Virus record (IMG/VR): IMGVR_UViG_3300042317_000397
Span: 1-37,838 of that record
DNA: 37,838 bases
Source of the DNA: a virus
Strand: one strand, 5' to 3'
A program made the translations under genes and the position numbers. This document shows, in pieces, positions 7,630 to 14,240 of this stretch. Within the stretch, counting starts at the first letter, position 1. Each line of letters starts with the position of its first letter. The notes beneath the pieces were generated by a model. The model was not told the origin of the DNA and made no database searches. It worked only from the letters and a program-made list of their open reading frames with translations.

Positions 7630-7970
7630 TCGCCACCCTCCATGTGCCGCAGATCCTCGGGCGTCTCAATCTGCCGCAGCGTGAACTGCGTCGGCTTCGT
7701 CACGGCCCGCTCGTAGCGGGTGTGTTCGTCCCACCGGGCCTGAATCTCTTTGCAGGCTTGCTCGATCTCGCGGGGCGTCGGGTCGCGCTGGCGTTCGGGC
7801 TTGAAACGGAACCGGCGGTCATGCCGTGGCGGCAGATGGGCGACGGCCTTCAGCCGGATGAGCTGATCCTTCGTGATCGTCCAATGCGTGCAGATCGCGT
7901 ACATCGACGAGTGCGATGCCCACTGAATCCGCAGCGTCTGGAAATCAATGGTCGCCGTCACGCCCGCCAT
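7626..7970 (-). CDS. Hypothetical protein with DPTPxEI motif
   Basis: A 114-residue protein with a helical first half (possible DNA-binding helices around TITKDQLIRLKAVAHLP) and a basic stretch RHDRRFRFKPERQ. Next comes RDPTPREIEQACKEIQARW, nearly the same as a segment in the small HTH gene at 10196-10432 (VDPTPDEIAERAREC). The shared segment is probably a short helical interaction module that starts with an N-cap Pro-Thr-Pro. It overlaps the upstream glycosyltransferase gene by 26 bp. Function unknown. Confidence 0.6.
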   Translation of the reverse strand: MAGVTATIDFQTLRIQWASHSSMYAICTHWTITKDQLIRLKAVAHLPPRHDRRFRFKPERQRDPTPREIEQACKEIQARWDEHTRYERAVTKPTQFTLRQIETPEDLRHMEGGE

Positions 7971-8844
7971 CGGTTTGCTCCAGCCAGTGCATCACTGTCC
8001 GCATGCTCGGGTCCATGTAGAGCCGCTGCCCCGTCCGCTCCGCGATGCTGCGATGGAAGGCAACGTGCTCGCAGTCCGTCTCGCCGTCGTAGCGCCCACG
8101 CAGATAGGCGAACGTGTCGTAGATCGCCATGCCGCCGAACGCAGAGCAGACGGCGAACGGCGGCGAACCCACGGGCGGCAGGTGCTGATGCTTCCAGCCG
8201 CCGAGCCCGGCGGTGTAGTCGTCCCAATAAGAATTCAGCCGGTAGGCCCAGGCGTCGTAGTGAACCCAGCCGCGCACGAGTTTCGGCTGCTTGTCCTCGC
8301 CCATCGCCATCGTCGGGTGCTGGATCAGCGAGACGCTCGCCATGCCGTAGGCGTCGGTCGTCTCGGCGAGGGCTCCAATGCCATGCATGAACCCGGCGTG
8401 CGACCACCCGCCCCACGCATCAAAGTCCACGACCACCACGAAATCGCTGCCCGAGTGATGCCGACGCACCCACTCTTGGCAAGCCGTGCGGTACTCAGCC
8501 AGGGCGATCGTGCGACGGCCTGCGAACTCGGCGGTGTACTGCTCGCGGCCCAGCGTGCGATCTCGGAACGACGCCTGCCGGTGGGCACCGCAGAACGTCT
8601 CGAGCACCTCCACCGTGTCGTCTGCATTGTCGTTGGTCTCGACTCGAAGAGCCCACGAACCGCACGACTCGACCAGTTGCTCGAGCCGCCGCAGGTTCGC
8701 CCGCAGGTGCGGCCCGCAGTTGCGAGCCAGGCCCACGAACACGACCGACGAGTCTTTCAAGATCGACTCGCCCGCCTCGGCAAGCCGCATGTAGTCGGCC
8801 GCGAACGGCTGCAATGGGTAGACGAGGTGCTCGGGGATATTCAT
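7945..8844 (-). CDS. GT-A type glycosyltransferase-like protein
   Basis: A 299-residue protein with the Rossmann-like start of GT-A enzymes (VVFVGLARNCG at 34-44) and a strand running into the metal-binding DxD motif (DFVVVVDFDAWGG, Asp140 and Asp142). Near the C-terminus are CSAFGGMAIYDTFAYL and DCEHVAFHRSIAER, the kind of acceptor-site loop seen in family 69/family 2-like transferases. It probably moves a sugar from a nucleotide donor to a cell-surface or virion acceptor. ATG at 8844 overlaps the methyltransferase stop by 4 bp; the longer open frame upstream is shadow sequence. The exact donor and acceptor are unknown. Confidence 0.75.
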   Translation of the reverse strand: MNIPEHLVYPLQPFAADYMRLAEAGESILKDSSVVFVGLARNCGPHLRANLRRLEQLVESCGSWALRVETNDNADDTVEVLETFCGAHRQASFRDRTLGREQYTAEFAGRRTIALAEYRTACQEWVRRHHSGSDFVVVVDFDAWGGWSHAGFMHGIGALAETTDAYGMASVSLIQHPTMAMGEDKQPKLVRGWVHYDAWAYRLNSYWDDYTAGLGGWKHQHLPPVGSPPFAVCSAFGGMAIYDTFAYLRGRYDGETDCEHVAFHRSIAERTGQRLYMDPSMRTVMHWLEQTDGGRDGDH

Positions 8845-9299
8845 GCGGCTTCCTTGCGAAGATGAAATTCGATATTCCCGTGCTGGTCGTGGGCCACATG
8901 CTCGATCACCCACCACCTGGCCTTGGCCGCGAAGTAATACACACCGTACTTCTGGTGCAGTTCCTTGCGGCGGTCCCAGTAGTCGAACGTGCGCGGCGTG
9001 AAGAACCGCCGGTGCGTCGGGTCGGTGAAGGCGTTCTCGTGCCGGTAGTCGGGCACCCGCAGGCTCAGGCTTCCGCCGGGGGCCAGGATTCGCCACGCCT
9101 CGTTCAGCCAATCGGGCACGTCCGCACGCAGGTGCTCCACCACGTCGTGCGCCACGATCATGTCGAACTCGCCATCCGCCCACGGCCAGGGCAGCACGTC
9201 GAGGTCGTGGGCCACGTCCACATGCGGGCTGTGCGTCGTGATGTCGTGGTTCACGGCACCGTCCAGACGCGTGAGGCCGCAGCCAAGGTGCAGGATCAT
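8841..9299 (-). CDS. Class I SAM-dependent methyltransferase
   Basis: A compact 152-residue methyltransferase of the Methyltransf_11 type. It has the SAM-binding glycine loop LHLGCGL near residues 3-9, an acidic strand end (VNHDI), and IVAHDVVEHL, the usual motif following strand 4 in enzymes that act on small molecules or glycans. LAPGGSLSLRVPDY follows. It overlaps glycosyltransferase and RusA genes by 4 bp on each side. The pairing with the glycosyltransferase suggests methylation of a sugar or a surface polymer rather than of DNA, but that is inference. No DNA-recognition domain is present. Confidence 0.8.
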   Translation of the reverse strand: MILHLGCGLTRLDGAVNHDITTHSPHVDVAHDLDVLPWPWADGEFDMIVAHDVVEHLRADVPDWLNEAWRILAPGGSLSLRVPDYRHENAFTDPTHRRFFTPRTFDYWDRRKELHQKYGVYYFAAKARWWVIEHVAHDQHGNIEFHLRKEAA

Positions 9300-9703
9300 G
9301 CGATTCGCACGGTGGTCCGTGCCTCCTGGCCGTAAGACTTCTCCACCACGAGCTTCGCCACCTGCGAGTCGTCCTCGAACGCCACGCCGTTCAAGGCGTC
9401 GAGGGCCGCCTTCGCGCAGTTGTCCACGTCGAACCGTGGCAACAGCGGTGCCCCCTTCCGCAGCCCCTTCTTGGTCAGGTGCGAGGCCGGGCGGGCGAAG
9501 ACGAGATCGAGGATCACCGTGAGCGGCTCCGTCGTGATCGGCGTTGCCCCGGCCTCGAGGGCCGCCGCTGCGATGGCCGCCCGGTACGCATGCACCGGGT
9601 GTTTCCCCGGCACATACGCCCGAGCGAACCCGCCCCGCGTCGAGACTCTGGGCCTCGGCTGCGGCACGGGATCGCCGGGCACGGAGAAGGTCAACGGCTT
9701 CAC
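9296..9703 (-). CDS. rusA: RusA-family Holliday junction resolvase
   Basis: A 135-residue endonuclease that cuts Holliday junctions and branched DNA, as in lambdoid phages. The family core is clear: an N-terminal strand FSVPGDPVPQPRPR, then RFDVDNCAKAALDALNGVAFEDDSQV (residues 90-115), with Asp92, Asp94, Lys98 and the Asp111/Asp112 pair in the positions expected for the metal-binding site. I chose GTG at 9703 because it overlaps the small upstream gene as GTGA and gives the usual family length. It would resolve structures made by the RecT-type annealing system or during replication, before packaging. Confidence 0.9.
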   Translation of the reverse strand: MKPLTFSVPGDPVPQPRPRVSTRGGFARAYVPGKHPVHAYRAAIAAAALEAGATPITTEPLTVILDLVFARPASHLTKKGLRKGAPLLPRFDVDNCAKAALDALNGVAFEDDSQVAKLVVEKSYGQEARTTVRIA

Positions 9704-9849
9704 GGTGTCCTCGCGGCCATGTACAGACCGACGTTCGCGAACGCATACCCGAGGTAGGCCAGACCCAGCCCCGCCTTGCCATGCAGGGCTAGGTCTGCCG
9801 CCACGACGAGATAGATGCCGCCCGTCAGGGCGATGAGCCACGGGGCCAT
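9700..9849 (-). CDS. 49-residue membrane protein
   Basis: A short open frame beginning MAPWLIALTGGIYLVVAADL and ending FANVGLYMAARTP. It has two hydrophobic stretches (about residues 4-22 and 28-46) joined by HGKAG, so it should be a two-segment hairpin in the membrane. Its stop overlaps the GTG start of rusA (GTGA), and its ATG comes 3 bp after the stop of the secreted-protein gene upstream, which fits the coupling seen across the operon. Too short for most gene finders. No family recognised; a small holin or antiholin is possible. Confidence 0.6.
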   Translation of the reverse strand: MAPWLIALTGGIYLVVAADLALHGKAGLGLAYLGYAFANVGLYMAARTP

Positions 9850-9852
9850 TGG

Positions 9853-10146
9853 TTACCTGTAGCGGATGACGGCGTACCAGCGGCGCGTAACCGGGGAGTA
9901 GGCCACGCCTTCCTCGACGATGACCTTCTTGCCAAAGAAACAACACGCGCGCCGGGCAGCCTCTGGCGTTGAGCCCATGCCTATCCCTTCCGTCTGGCTG
10001 CACTGGGAATGCACGAGCGTGCCGCGCCGGGCGATGATCGTGGCGTGCTCCTGGGCAGAGACGACGGCCGGGCCGCGCACCACGACGGTCTGACCGTAGG
10101 CACACGAAGCGGCGAGAGCGAGAAACACGACGAAGGCAAAACGCAT
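9853..10146 (-). CDS. Secreted Cys-containing hypothetical protein (97 aa)
   Basis: ATG at 10146 is preceded by CCAGGAGCAACGCC and gives a standard signal peptide: MRFAFVVFLALAASCAYG, with cleavage expected after AYG. The mature part (about 78 residues) has several cysteines (SQCSQ, ARRACCFF) and beta-strand-like ends (VAYSPVTRRWYAVIRYR). It lies upstream of the 49-residue membrane gene and the rusA gene. Function unknown; an envelope or superinfection-related role is possible. The extended frame to 10239 is less likely. Confidence 0.6.
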   Translation of the reverse strand: MRFAFVVFLALAASCAYGQTVVVRGPAVVSAQEHATIIARRGTLVHSQCSQTEGIGMGSTPEAARRACCFFGKKVIVEEGVAYSPVTRRWYAVIRYR

Positions 10147-10195
10147 GGCGTTGCTCCTGGGGTGAGTGAACCACGCCCGCAGGATGGCAACCGTG

Positions 10196-10432
10196 TCAAG
10201 CGTCAGGCTCGGCCCGCCGCTGGGCGAAGTGCCGCTCACGGCACTCTCGCGCCCGCTCTGCGATCTCGTCGGGCGTCGGGTCCACGATCCTTTTCCTGTA
10301 CTTGCATACCCGATCCGGTATGCCGTGCTCGCGGCGAAGTTCGTGCAGCCGTTGCCGCCGGATGCCGAGGTGCGCTGCGATCACGTCAGCAGGCACCCCG
10401 GCATCCCAAAGTTCGCGAAGGGTGTCGAGCAT
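10196..10432 (-). CDS. Small HTH DNA-binding protein
   Basis: A 78-residue protein with a helix-turn-helix of the GcrA/homeodomain-like kind: LRELWDAGVPADVIAAHLGI, then RRQRLHELRREHGI, where the second block is the likely recognition helix. The C-terminal tail KRIVDPTPDEIAERAREC matches a module in the gene at 7626-7970. The start ATG overlaps the clamp gene stop as ATGA. It could regulate middle or late transcription, since no other late activator is obvious. That role is inferred only from its size, fold and place at the end of the replication genes. Confidence 0.7.
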   Translation of the reverse strand: MLDTLRELWDAGVPADVIAAHLGIRRQRLHELRREHGIPDRVCKYRKRIVDPTPDEIAERARECRERHFAQRRAEPDA

Positions 10433-11535
10433 CAGTCCTTCGCCAACGGCATGACCACGCCGGTGCAGTCGCCGCACCGGAAGACGACCGCGCTCTGAGC
10501 GTCCACCGCCTCGACCTCGACCGGCTCGGCCTCATCCACGCCACGCAGGAACTCGACCACGAAGCCGGGGTCGAGCGCCACGCTCGCCGTCTGGCCCGCT
10601 TCCAGCAGGCCGCACGTCACGCTCGACTGCCCAGCCTCGGCACTCTGCGCCGTCAGGTGGATGCCGTTCTCCACGAACGCGAACGTCACGCCCTTCGACT
10701 GCTCACTCGTCACGATGGCCGCCTGCCGCGTCGCTGCCAGGAGCTCGGCCCCGTTCACGAGCGTGGCCTTCGCATCCCGCTCGGGGATCACGTCACGCCA
10801 CCGGGGGAAGCGTCCCTCGACGAGCCGGGCCGTCACCACCGTGCCGTCGATGGTCGCCACCACCTCGCGGTCGGTGGCCTCCAGCTGCACCGCCCCCTCG
10901 CTGTGCGAGGCGATGCTGCTGATGGTCAGGATCGCCCGCGTCGGGATCAGCGTCGTGGAGTCGTCCACCGCCTGGTCCACTTCGATGCCGTAGGACGAGA
11001 GCCGCCGCCCGTCCGTGCCCACAAGCGTTACCGTGCCATCCTTCACCTCGACGAGCACCGCCCCAAGGGCGAACCGGCTGCTCTCGTTGTCCGTGGCGTA
11101 GGCCACCGCCTTCACGGCCCGCACGAACTGGTCGCACGGCACCCGGCAGATCGGCTTCACGGCCTGCGGCTCCCACTGTGGGAATTCCGCCGCGTCTTCG
11201 GTGGGCAGCGTCCACGTCCCACCTCCCACGCTCACGGTGCAGGACGTGTCGCCCGGCGTCAGCGTCACCTCGTCGCCCGAGGCGGCCCCGAGGATCGCCT
11301 GCAAGCGGGCGAACGGGAGCAGCAGCGGGGCGTCGGTGTACGGCACCTCGGCCGACACCTGAAGTTCAAGATCACTCGCCGTGATCCCGCCGTTTGCCAG
11401 CAAAACGTTCAACAGGATCGGCTTCGGGCTTCTGCTTGGAACAGCGGCCCGCACCGCAGCCAGGGCCTTTCTCAGCGAGTCGATTGGCATGGCTATGCCA
11501 GAACTCTTGCGCTTCCTTGCGATAGTCGCGGTCAT
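10432..11535 (-). CDS. dnaN: DNA polymerase III beta sliding clamp (DnaN) homolog
   Basis: A 367-residue protein matching the bacterial beta clamp in length and order of landmarks. The first domain opens PIDSLRKALAAVRAAVP. ATDNESSRFALGAVLVE and VGTDGRRLSSY are the central-domain equivalents of the clamp's conserved ATDGHRLA segment. EGRFPRWRDVIP corresponds to the EGRFPDYRRVIP signature. The end GVVMPLAKD matches the family's VVMPM terminus. The clamp encircles DNA and tethers polymerases and repair enzymes. No DNA polymerase is encoded here, so it would recruit host Pol III or compete with the host clamp. The start has AAAGGA about 9 nt upstream and overlaps a small membrane frame. Confidence 0.88.
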   Translation of the reverse strand: MTATIARKRKSSGIAMPIDSLRKALAAVRAAVPSRSPKPILLNVLLANGGITASDLELQVSAEVPYTDAPLLLPFARLQAILGAASGDEVTLTPGDTSCTVSVGGGTWTLPTEDAAEFPQWEPQAVKPICRVPCDQFVRAVKAVAYATDNESSRFALGAVLVEVKDGTVTLVGTDGRRLSSYGIEVDQAVDDSTTLIPTRAILTISSIASHSEGAVQLEATDREVVATIDGTVVTARLVEGRFPRWRDVIPERDAKATLVNGAELLAATRQAAIVTSEQSKGVTFAFVENGIHLTAQSAEAGQSSVTCGLLEAGQTASVALDPGFVVEFLRGVDEAEPVEVEAVDAQSAVVFRCGDCTGVVMPLAKD

Positions 11536-11644
11536 CTTTTGAATCCTTTCGAGTAAGTGAAACACCAACCACAATGCCCAGAGCGAACGTCAGGGCTTGG
11601 ATCAAAATGCCCGCCGAAACGAGCGTGAGTTGCGAGAGCGTCAC
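11372..11644 (-). CDS. Small membrane protein overlapping the clamp gene
   Basis: A 90-residue frame starting MTLSQLTLVSAGILIQALTF, with one hydrophobic segment at about residues 8-29 and a charged tail (TRKDSKDDRDYRKEAQEF). Its ATG overlaps the upstream stop by 4 bp, which favours a real gene. However, its last 164 bp lie over the start of the clamp gene in another frame, and that part (GPGCGAGRCSKQKPEADP) is not distinctive. A lambda Rz/Rz1-like overlap or a partly spurious frame are both possible. Confidence 0.45.
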   Translation of the reverse strand: MTLSQLTLVSAGILIQALTFALGIVVGVSLTRKDSKDDRDYRKEAQEFWHSHANRLAEKGPGCGAGRCSKQKPEADPVERFAGKRRDHGE

Positions 11645-11832
11645 TGCCGTGCCTCCATGTGCTCATTGGTTCGGGCCAGCACGATCGTGCGCTCAGACAG
11701 GCGGCGAATCAGACGGGCCGCCACCATCAAGACCCACGCCGCTTCGGGCGTGGTGTCCTCACGCATCGCGTATTGCTCGCACATCACAGCCACGTCTTCA
11801 GACGCGGGATACCGGAAGTTGTCGCCTTTCAT
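11641..11832 (-). CDS. Small hypothetical protein (63 aa)
   Basis: A helical 63-residue protein, MKGDNFRYPASEDVAVMC to TNEHMEARQ, with a hydrophobic helix AAWVLMVAARLIRRL. It could be a short DNA-binding or membrane-peripheral helix protein; no motif decides. The start overlaps the replication gene stop, and the stop overlaps the next small gene, so it is a link in a coupled operon. Confidence 0.55.
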   Translation of the reverse strand: MKGDNFRYPASEDVAVMCEQYAMREDTTPEAAWVLMVAARLIRRLSERTIVLARTNEHMEARQ

Positions 11833-12668
11833 AAATCCTCCTCCTTGAGTTTGATTCCTTGGGCAAGCGCGACGGCCTCCCGTGGCCGCCGGTAGGGTGC
11901 TTGCTGGTACTGATCCTTCCACGCCTTCGCAGGTGGCTTGTCTTCCGGCCTGACGCCGGGCGTGCGGACGGTGCCGCCCTTGTCCTGGCAACGCTGGAGC
12001 CAGCCCACGATGAAGCGTCGCCAGTTGCGTCGGCCCGCCCGCTTCGGGTTGGCCCGCAGCCAGGCCGTGGCCTTGGCGAACTCCTGCTCGAGCACGGCAC
12101 CGGGGTAGGCGGCTGCCCATTCCTGCCGGTCTGCGTCCGTGATGCCGCCCCAGCCTGCGTCAGCAGACCACGACACGGCAGGCTTCGACGACGAGCAAGC
12201 CGCTTGCGGCTTGCTCGTCGGAACCGGCGCAGCCGGTTGTATTTCTTCTCTCTTGTCCTCTCCTCTCCTCTCCTGTGGTGACGGTGGTGCGTCACACCCC
12301 TGTGACGGTGCAGCGTCACGCGAGCGCCCCCGGTAGGAATCCTGCCTGCGGGCGTGCATGGCCCGAGCCTTGGCGGCCCCGGAAAACCGGCGATCCCAGC
12401 CCTGGATGACGATGGTGCCGTTCAAAAACGACACCCAGCCGACACGCTCAACAGCGAGCCAGAAAGCCTCGTCACCCCCGGCGACAGCCGCCACGCGCCG
12501 GGGCGTTGCCCGAATCGTGCCGTCTGACGAGTTCAGGGCAGCCCACGACCACAACTGGATGAGACGCCAGCAGACCACCTCAATAGGCAGCCCGGTTTCG
12601 TCCACCAGCTCTAGCACCTCGGGCTTCGTGCCCAGGTTGCAGTCAACGGGAATCCATTCACCAGCCAT
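11829..12668 (-). CDS. Replication initiation / primosome-type protein
   Basis: A 279-residue protein with three parts. Residues 1-100 look like a winged-helix domain (MAGEWIPVDCNLGTKPEV, CWRLIQLWSWA, VGWVSFLNGTIVIQGW) as in phage replisome organisers. Residues 100-170 are a low-complexity polar linker. The C-terminal domain (WAAAYPGAVLEQEFAKATAWL, RNWRRFIVGWLQRC) resembles the DnaT/DnaD-like part that recruits helicase or loader. The linker DNA holds palindromic iterons and a purine-rich strand, so the gene seems to carry its own origin, as lambda O does. No helicase or loader gene is adjacent, so the host helicase is probably used. Confidence 0.75.
   Translation of the reverse strand: MAGEWIPVDCNLGTKPEVLELVDETGLPIEVVCWRLIQLWSWAALNSSDGTIRATPRRVAAVAGGDEAFWLAVERVGWVSFLNGTIVIQGWDRRFSGAAKARAMHARRQDSYRGRSRDAAPSQGCDAPPSPQERRGEDKREEIQPAAPVPTSKPQAACSSSKPAVSWSADAGWGGITDADRQEWAAAYPGAVLEQEFAKATAWLRANPKRAGRRNWRRFIVGWLQRCQDKGGTVRTPGVRPEDKPPAKAWKDQYQQAPYRRPREAVALAQGIKLKEEDL
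12189..12220. repeat. Perfect inverted repeat, 15-bp arms
   Basis: Arms at 12189-12203 and 12206-12220 are exact reverse complements (left arm begins CGACGAGCAAG) with a 2-nt centre TT. It lies in protein-coding sequence for the replication gene's linker. A 32-bp perfect palindrome is not required by the codons, so it may be a cruciform or protein-binding site. Confidence 0.85.
12278..12319. repeat. Two palindromic iterons (GTGACG-N6-CGTCAC)
   Basis: Two copies, 12278-12295 and 12302-12319, start 24 bp apart. Each has the same inverted 6-bp arms and a 6-bp spacer beginning GTG (GTGGTG and GTGCAG). They are both direct and inverted repeats, as expected for a dimeric initiator binding side by side on nearly the same face of the helix. 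They are probably the binding sites of the replication protein encoded here. Confidence 0.75.
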
Positions 12669-13293
12669 TCCGCAGCTCCTTCATCTTTCGGATCGTGCTG
12701 CACCTGGCCGACCAGCCGCGCATGCTGGGCATGTCTTCGCGGCCAGACAGTTCTCGGCCCCATAGCCACCCGGCCAGCAGCACGACCTTCGGAACTTGGT
12801 AAGAGTCCATATGCCGCTTCGTGTGGCACTGCACATAGGCCACGTCCTCGAGCGTCTTGGTGCGGCACTGCGTCAGGTGGTAGTTCAGGGCACCTTGCAC
12901 CGTGAGCACGCCACGGCACTCGCTGCCCTTTACGTCCACTCGCGTGCCGTCAGCGAGCACGCAATCCACGCCGCCGTCGCCAGCCCACTTATTTGCGTTT
13001 CGCAGGGATCGCTGAGCCTTCCACGCATTGATCCCACCACTGCCCAGCTGCTCAGACCACTTGAAAAATGCGGCCTCGCATGCGAAGCCCACCAAGTTGT
13101 TCTCGCCTAGTTCGGAGCCCCTTACTGCACGATCCAGATGAATGTCCGACCAGCCGCCGATCATGGCTTGCTGCGCGTACGGCAAGATCTCCGCACGCTC
13201 GTAGTCGGTCAGCACAACACGCTCGACGCCGTGGCCGCCTTGCCACAACGCATGCACGTCTTCGTTTGTCATCCGTAACGACTCCACATCCAT
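12658..13293 (-). CDS. PD-(D/E)XK nuclease-like protein
   Basis: A 211-residue protein with the elements of a PD-(D/E)XK nuclease core: an acidic helix (FACEAAFF, Glu73), a strand with Asp110 (GDGGVDCVLADG), and the pair Asp120-Val-Lys122 in RVDVKG, followed by a beta/helix region. Surrounding cysteines and histidines (CHTKRHMD) may be structural. It could be the exonuclease partner of the RecT protein, a junction or ssDNA nuclease, or a restriction-like enzyme. Its start has AAGGA 8 nt upstream, and it overlaps the replication gene by 11 bp. The call rests on the motif only. Confidence 0.6.
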   Translation of the reverse strand: MDVESLRMTNEDVHALWQGGHGVERVVLTDYERAEILPYAQQAMIGGWSDIHLDRAVRGSELGENNLVGFACEAAFFKWSEQLGSGGINAWKAQRSLRNANKWAGDGGVDCVLADGTRVDVKGSECRGVLTVQGALNYHLTQCRTKTLEDVAYVQCHTKRHMDSYQVPKVVLLAGWLWGRELSGREDMPSMRGWSARCSTIRKMKELRNGW

Positions 13294-13318
13294 AGTGCGA
13301 TCCTTCGCAACTCTTGAA

Positions 13319-14140
13319 TCAGGTCAGGGCCGGTGTCCTCGGCGTGTTCTTCCGCAACTGGCTCCAATCGCAATACGCCTGCTCAAACAACGCCGGGCTG
13401 CGGTGGCCAAGGTGCAGCCTCCCCGCGCCGGGTTTCTCCATTTCGCAATGCGTGGCACCTGAGCGGCGCAGCCACTTGGAACTGCCGCCGAGCCCCTGCT
13501 TGTCGAGCAGATCCCGCATCAGCCTGTGGGCTCGCCGCCGCTTGCAGGCCCAGCCGAGGATCAACCCGTTCGGGCTTTTCGCCAGCATCGCGTCGACGGC
13601 GTCCAAGCATGCGGGCGTGAGCGGCCTGGTGAGCGGGTCGCCCGTCTTGCTCTGAGTCCACGCGAGCGTGTCGCCGTCAATGTTGTCGCGGCCGAACGAC
13701 ATGACATCGCCAAACCGGGCACCGCACTCGTAGGCCAGTAGCACCCAGCACCGCAGGAACTGGCCGAGATCGGCCCCGCTGCGGAGCCGCTTGCCGTTGT
13801 AGTCGGCCGTGGCCTTCAGGAGTTGCTGCAGCTGGGCGATCGTCCACGCCTTCGTGGGCTTTTTGCGGGCCTTCACCGTCATCACGCCACGCGGAGCCAC
13901 GTCCACAAGTTCGGCCTCGTAGGCAAACCGCCAGAGCGTCAACAAGATCGTGCGTTCGGCACGCACGGTGGTGCTCTGCAATTGCGATGAACGCACCCGC
14001 AGGTAGCGATTCACCGCATCGCTAGATATCTCGCCGCACTTGGCCGCTATCCGCTTCACGTTCGCCGCGTAATGCACCGAGACAATCCGCTCGGATAGGT
14101 AGCGTTCGGCCACCTGCTGAAAAGTCTTCTTCGCTTTCAT
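13319..14140 (-). CDS. Tyrosine recombinase, second copy (minus strand)
   Basis: A 273-residue site-specific recombinase with an N-terminal SAM-like core-binding domain (AERYLSERIVSVHYAANVKRI) and a C-terminal catalytic domain. The catalytic residues are Arg142 (ECGARFGDV), Lys165 (SKTGDP), Arg225 (KWLRRSGATH), His246 (LGHRS) and the nucleophile Tyr256 (FEQAYCDWS). The His of the usual HxxR box is replaced by Lys222, a tolerated but notable change. It lies in the early operon, unlike the plus-strand integrase. It may be a resolvase for dimers, an excision factor, or a second integrase. Confidence 0.88.
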   Translation of the reverse strand: MKAKKTFQQVAERYLSERIVSVHYAANVKRIAAKCGEISSDAVNRYLRVRSSQLQSTTVRAERTILLTLWRFAYEAELVDVAPRGVMTVKARKKPTKAWTIAQLQQLLKATADYNGKRLRSGADLGQFLRCWVLLAYECGARFGDVMSFGRDNIDGDTLAWTQSKTGDPLTRPLTPACLDAVDAMLAKSPNGLILGWACKRRRAHRLMRDLLDKQGLGGSSKWLRRSGATHCEMEKPGAGRLHLGHRSPALFEQAYCDWSQLRKNTPRTPALT

Positions 14141-14163
14141 GCCTTTGCGTCCTTTGTGTATTG

Positions 14164-14180
14164 GCCCCGTGAGGTGGGGC
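14164..14180 (-). promoter_or_regulatory. Hairpin upstream of the second recombinase
   Basis: The 100-bp gap 14141-14240 holds no gene. It contains a short hairpin (GCCCC, 7-nt loop, GGGGC) followed on the minus strand by the recombinase ribosome-binding region (AAAGGA). It has no T-run, so it is not a standard terminator. It may attenuate or regulate expression of the recombinase. Confidence 0.3.
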
Positions 14181-14240
14181 GGCCCGCTGGTTCACTCGCC
14201 GGGAGTTTTTTTGTTTGGGCGAGCCCCAGCTGCGGTGGAT

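Larger units (their letters stand above)
12189..12319. other. Candidate replication origin inside the initiator gene
   Basis: Within the linker of the replication gene lie, in order, a perfect 32-bp palindrome, a second short hairpin (arms AACCGGC at 12222-12228 and GCCGGTT at 12232-12238), a pyrimidine-rich tract (12241-12275) with a TCCTC repeat, and two palindromic 18-bp iterons. This is the architecture of oriLambda, where iterons in gene O are bound by its product next to an easily melted asymmetric strand. The function is inferred from layout. Confidence 0.6.

Noticed and set aside
8841-9782. Long 313-residue version of the methyltransferase
   Set aside because: The N-terminal half is an Arg/Ala-rich shadow of rusA; the motif-bearing protein begins at 9299 with a 4-bp overlap.
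10009-11556. 515-residue plus-strand frame opposite the clamp gene
   Set aside because: A high-G+C antisense artefact: its sequence is His/Arg-rich with no motif, while the minus strand encodes a clear DnaN.
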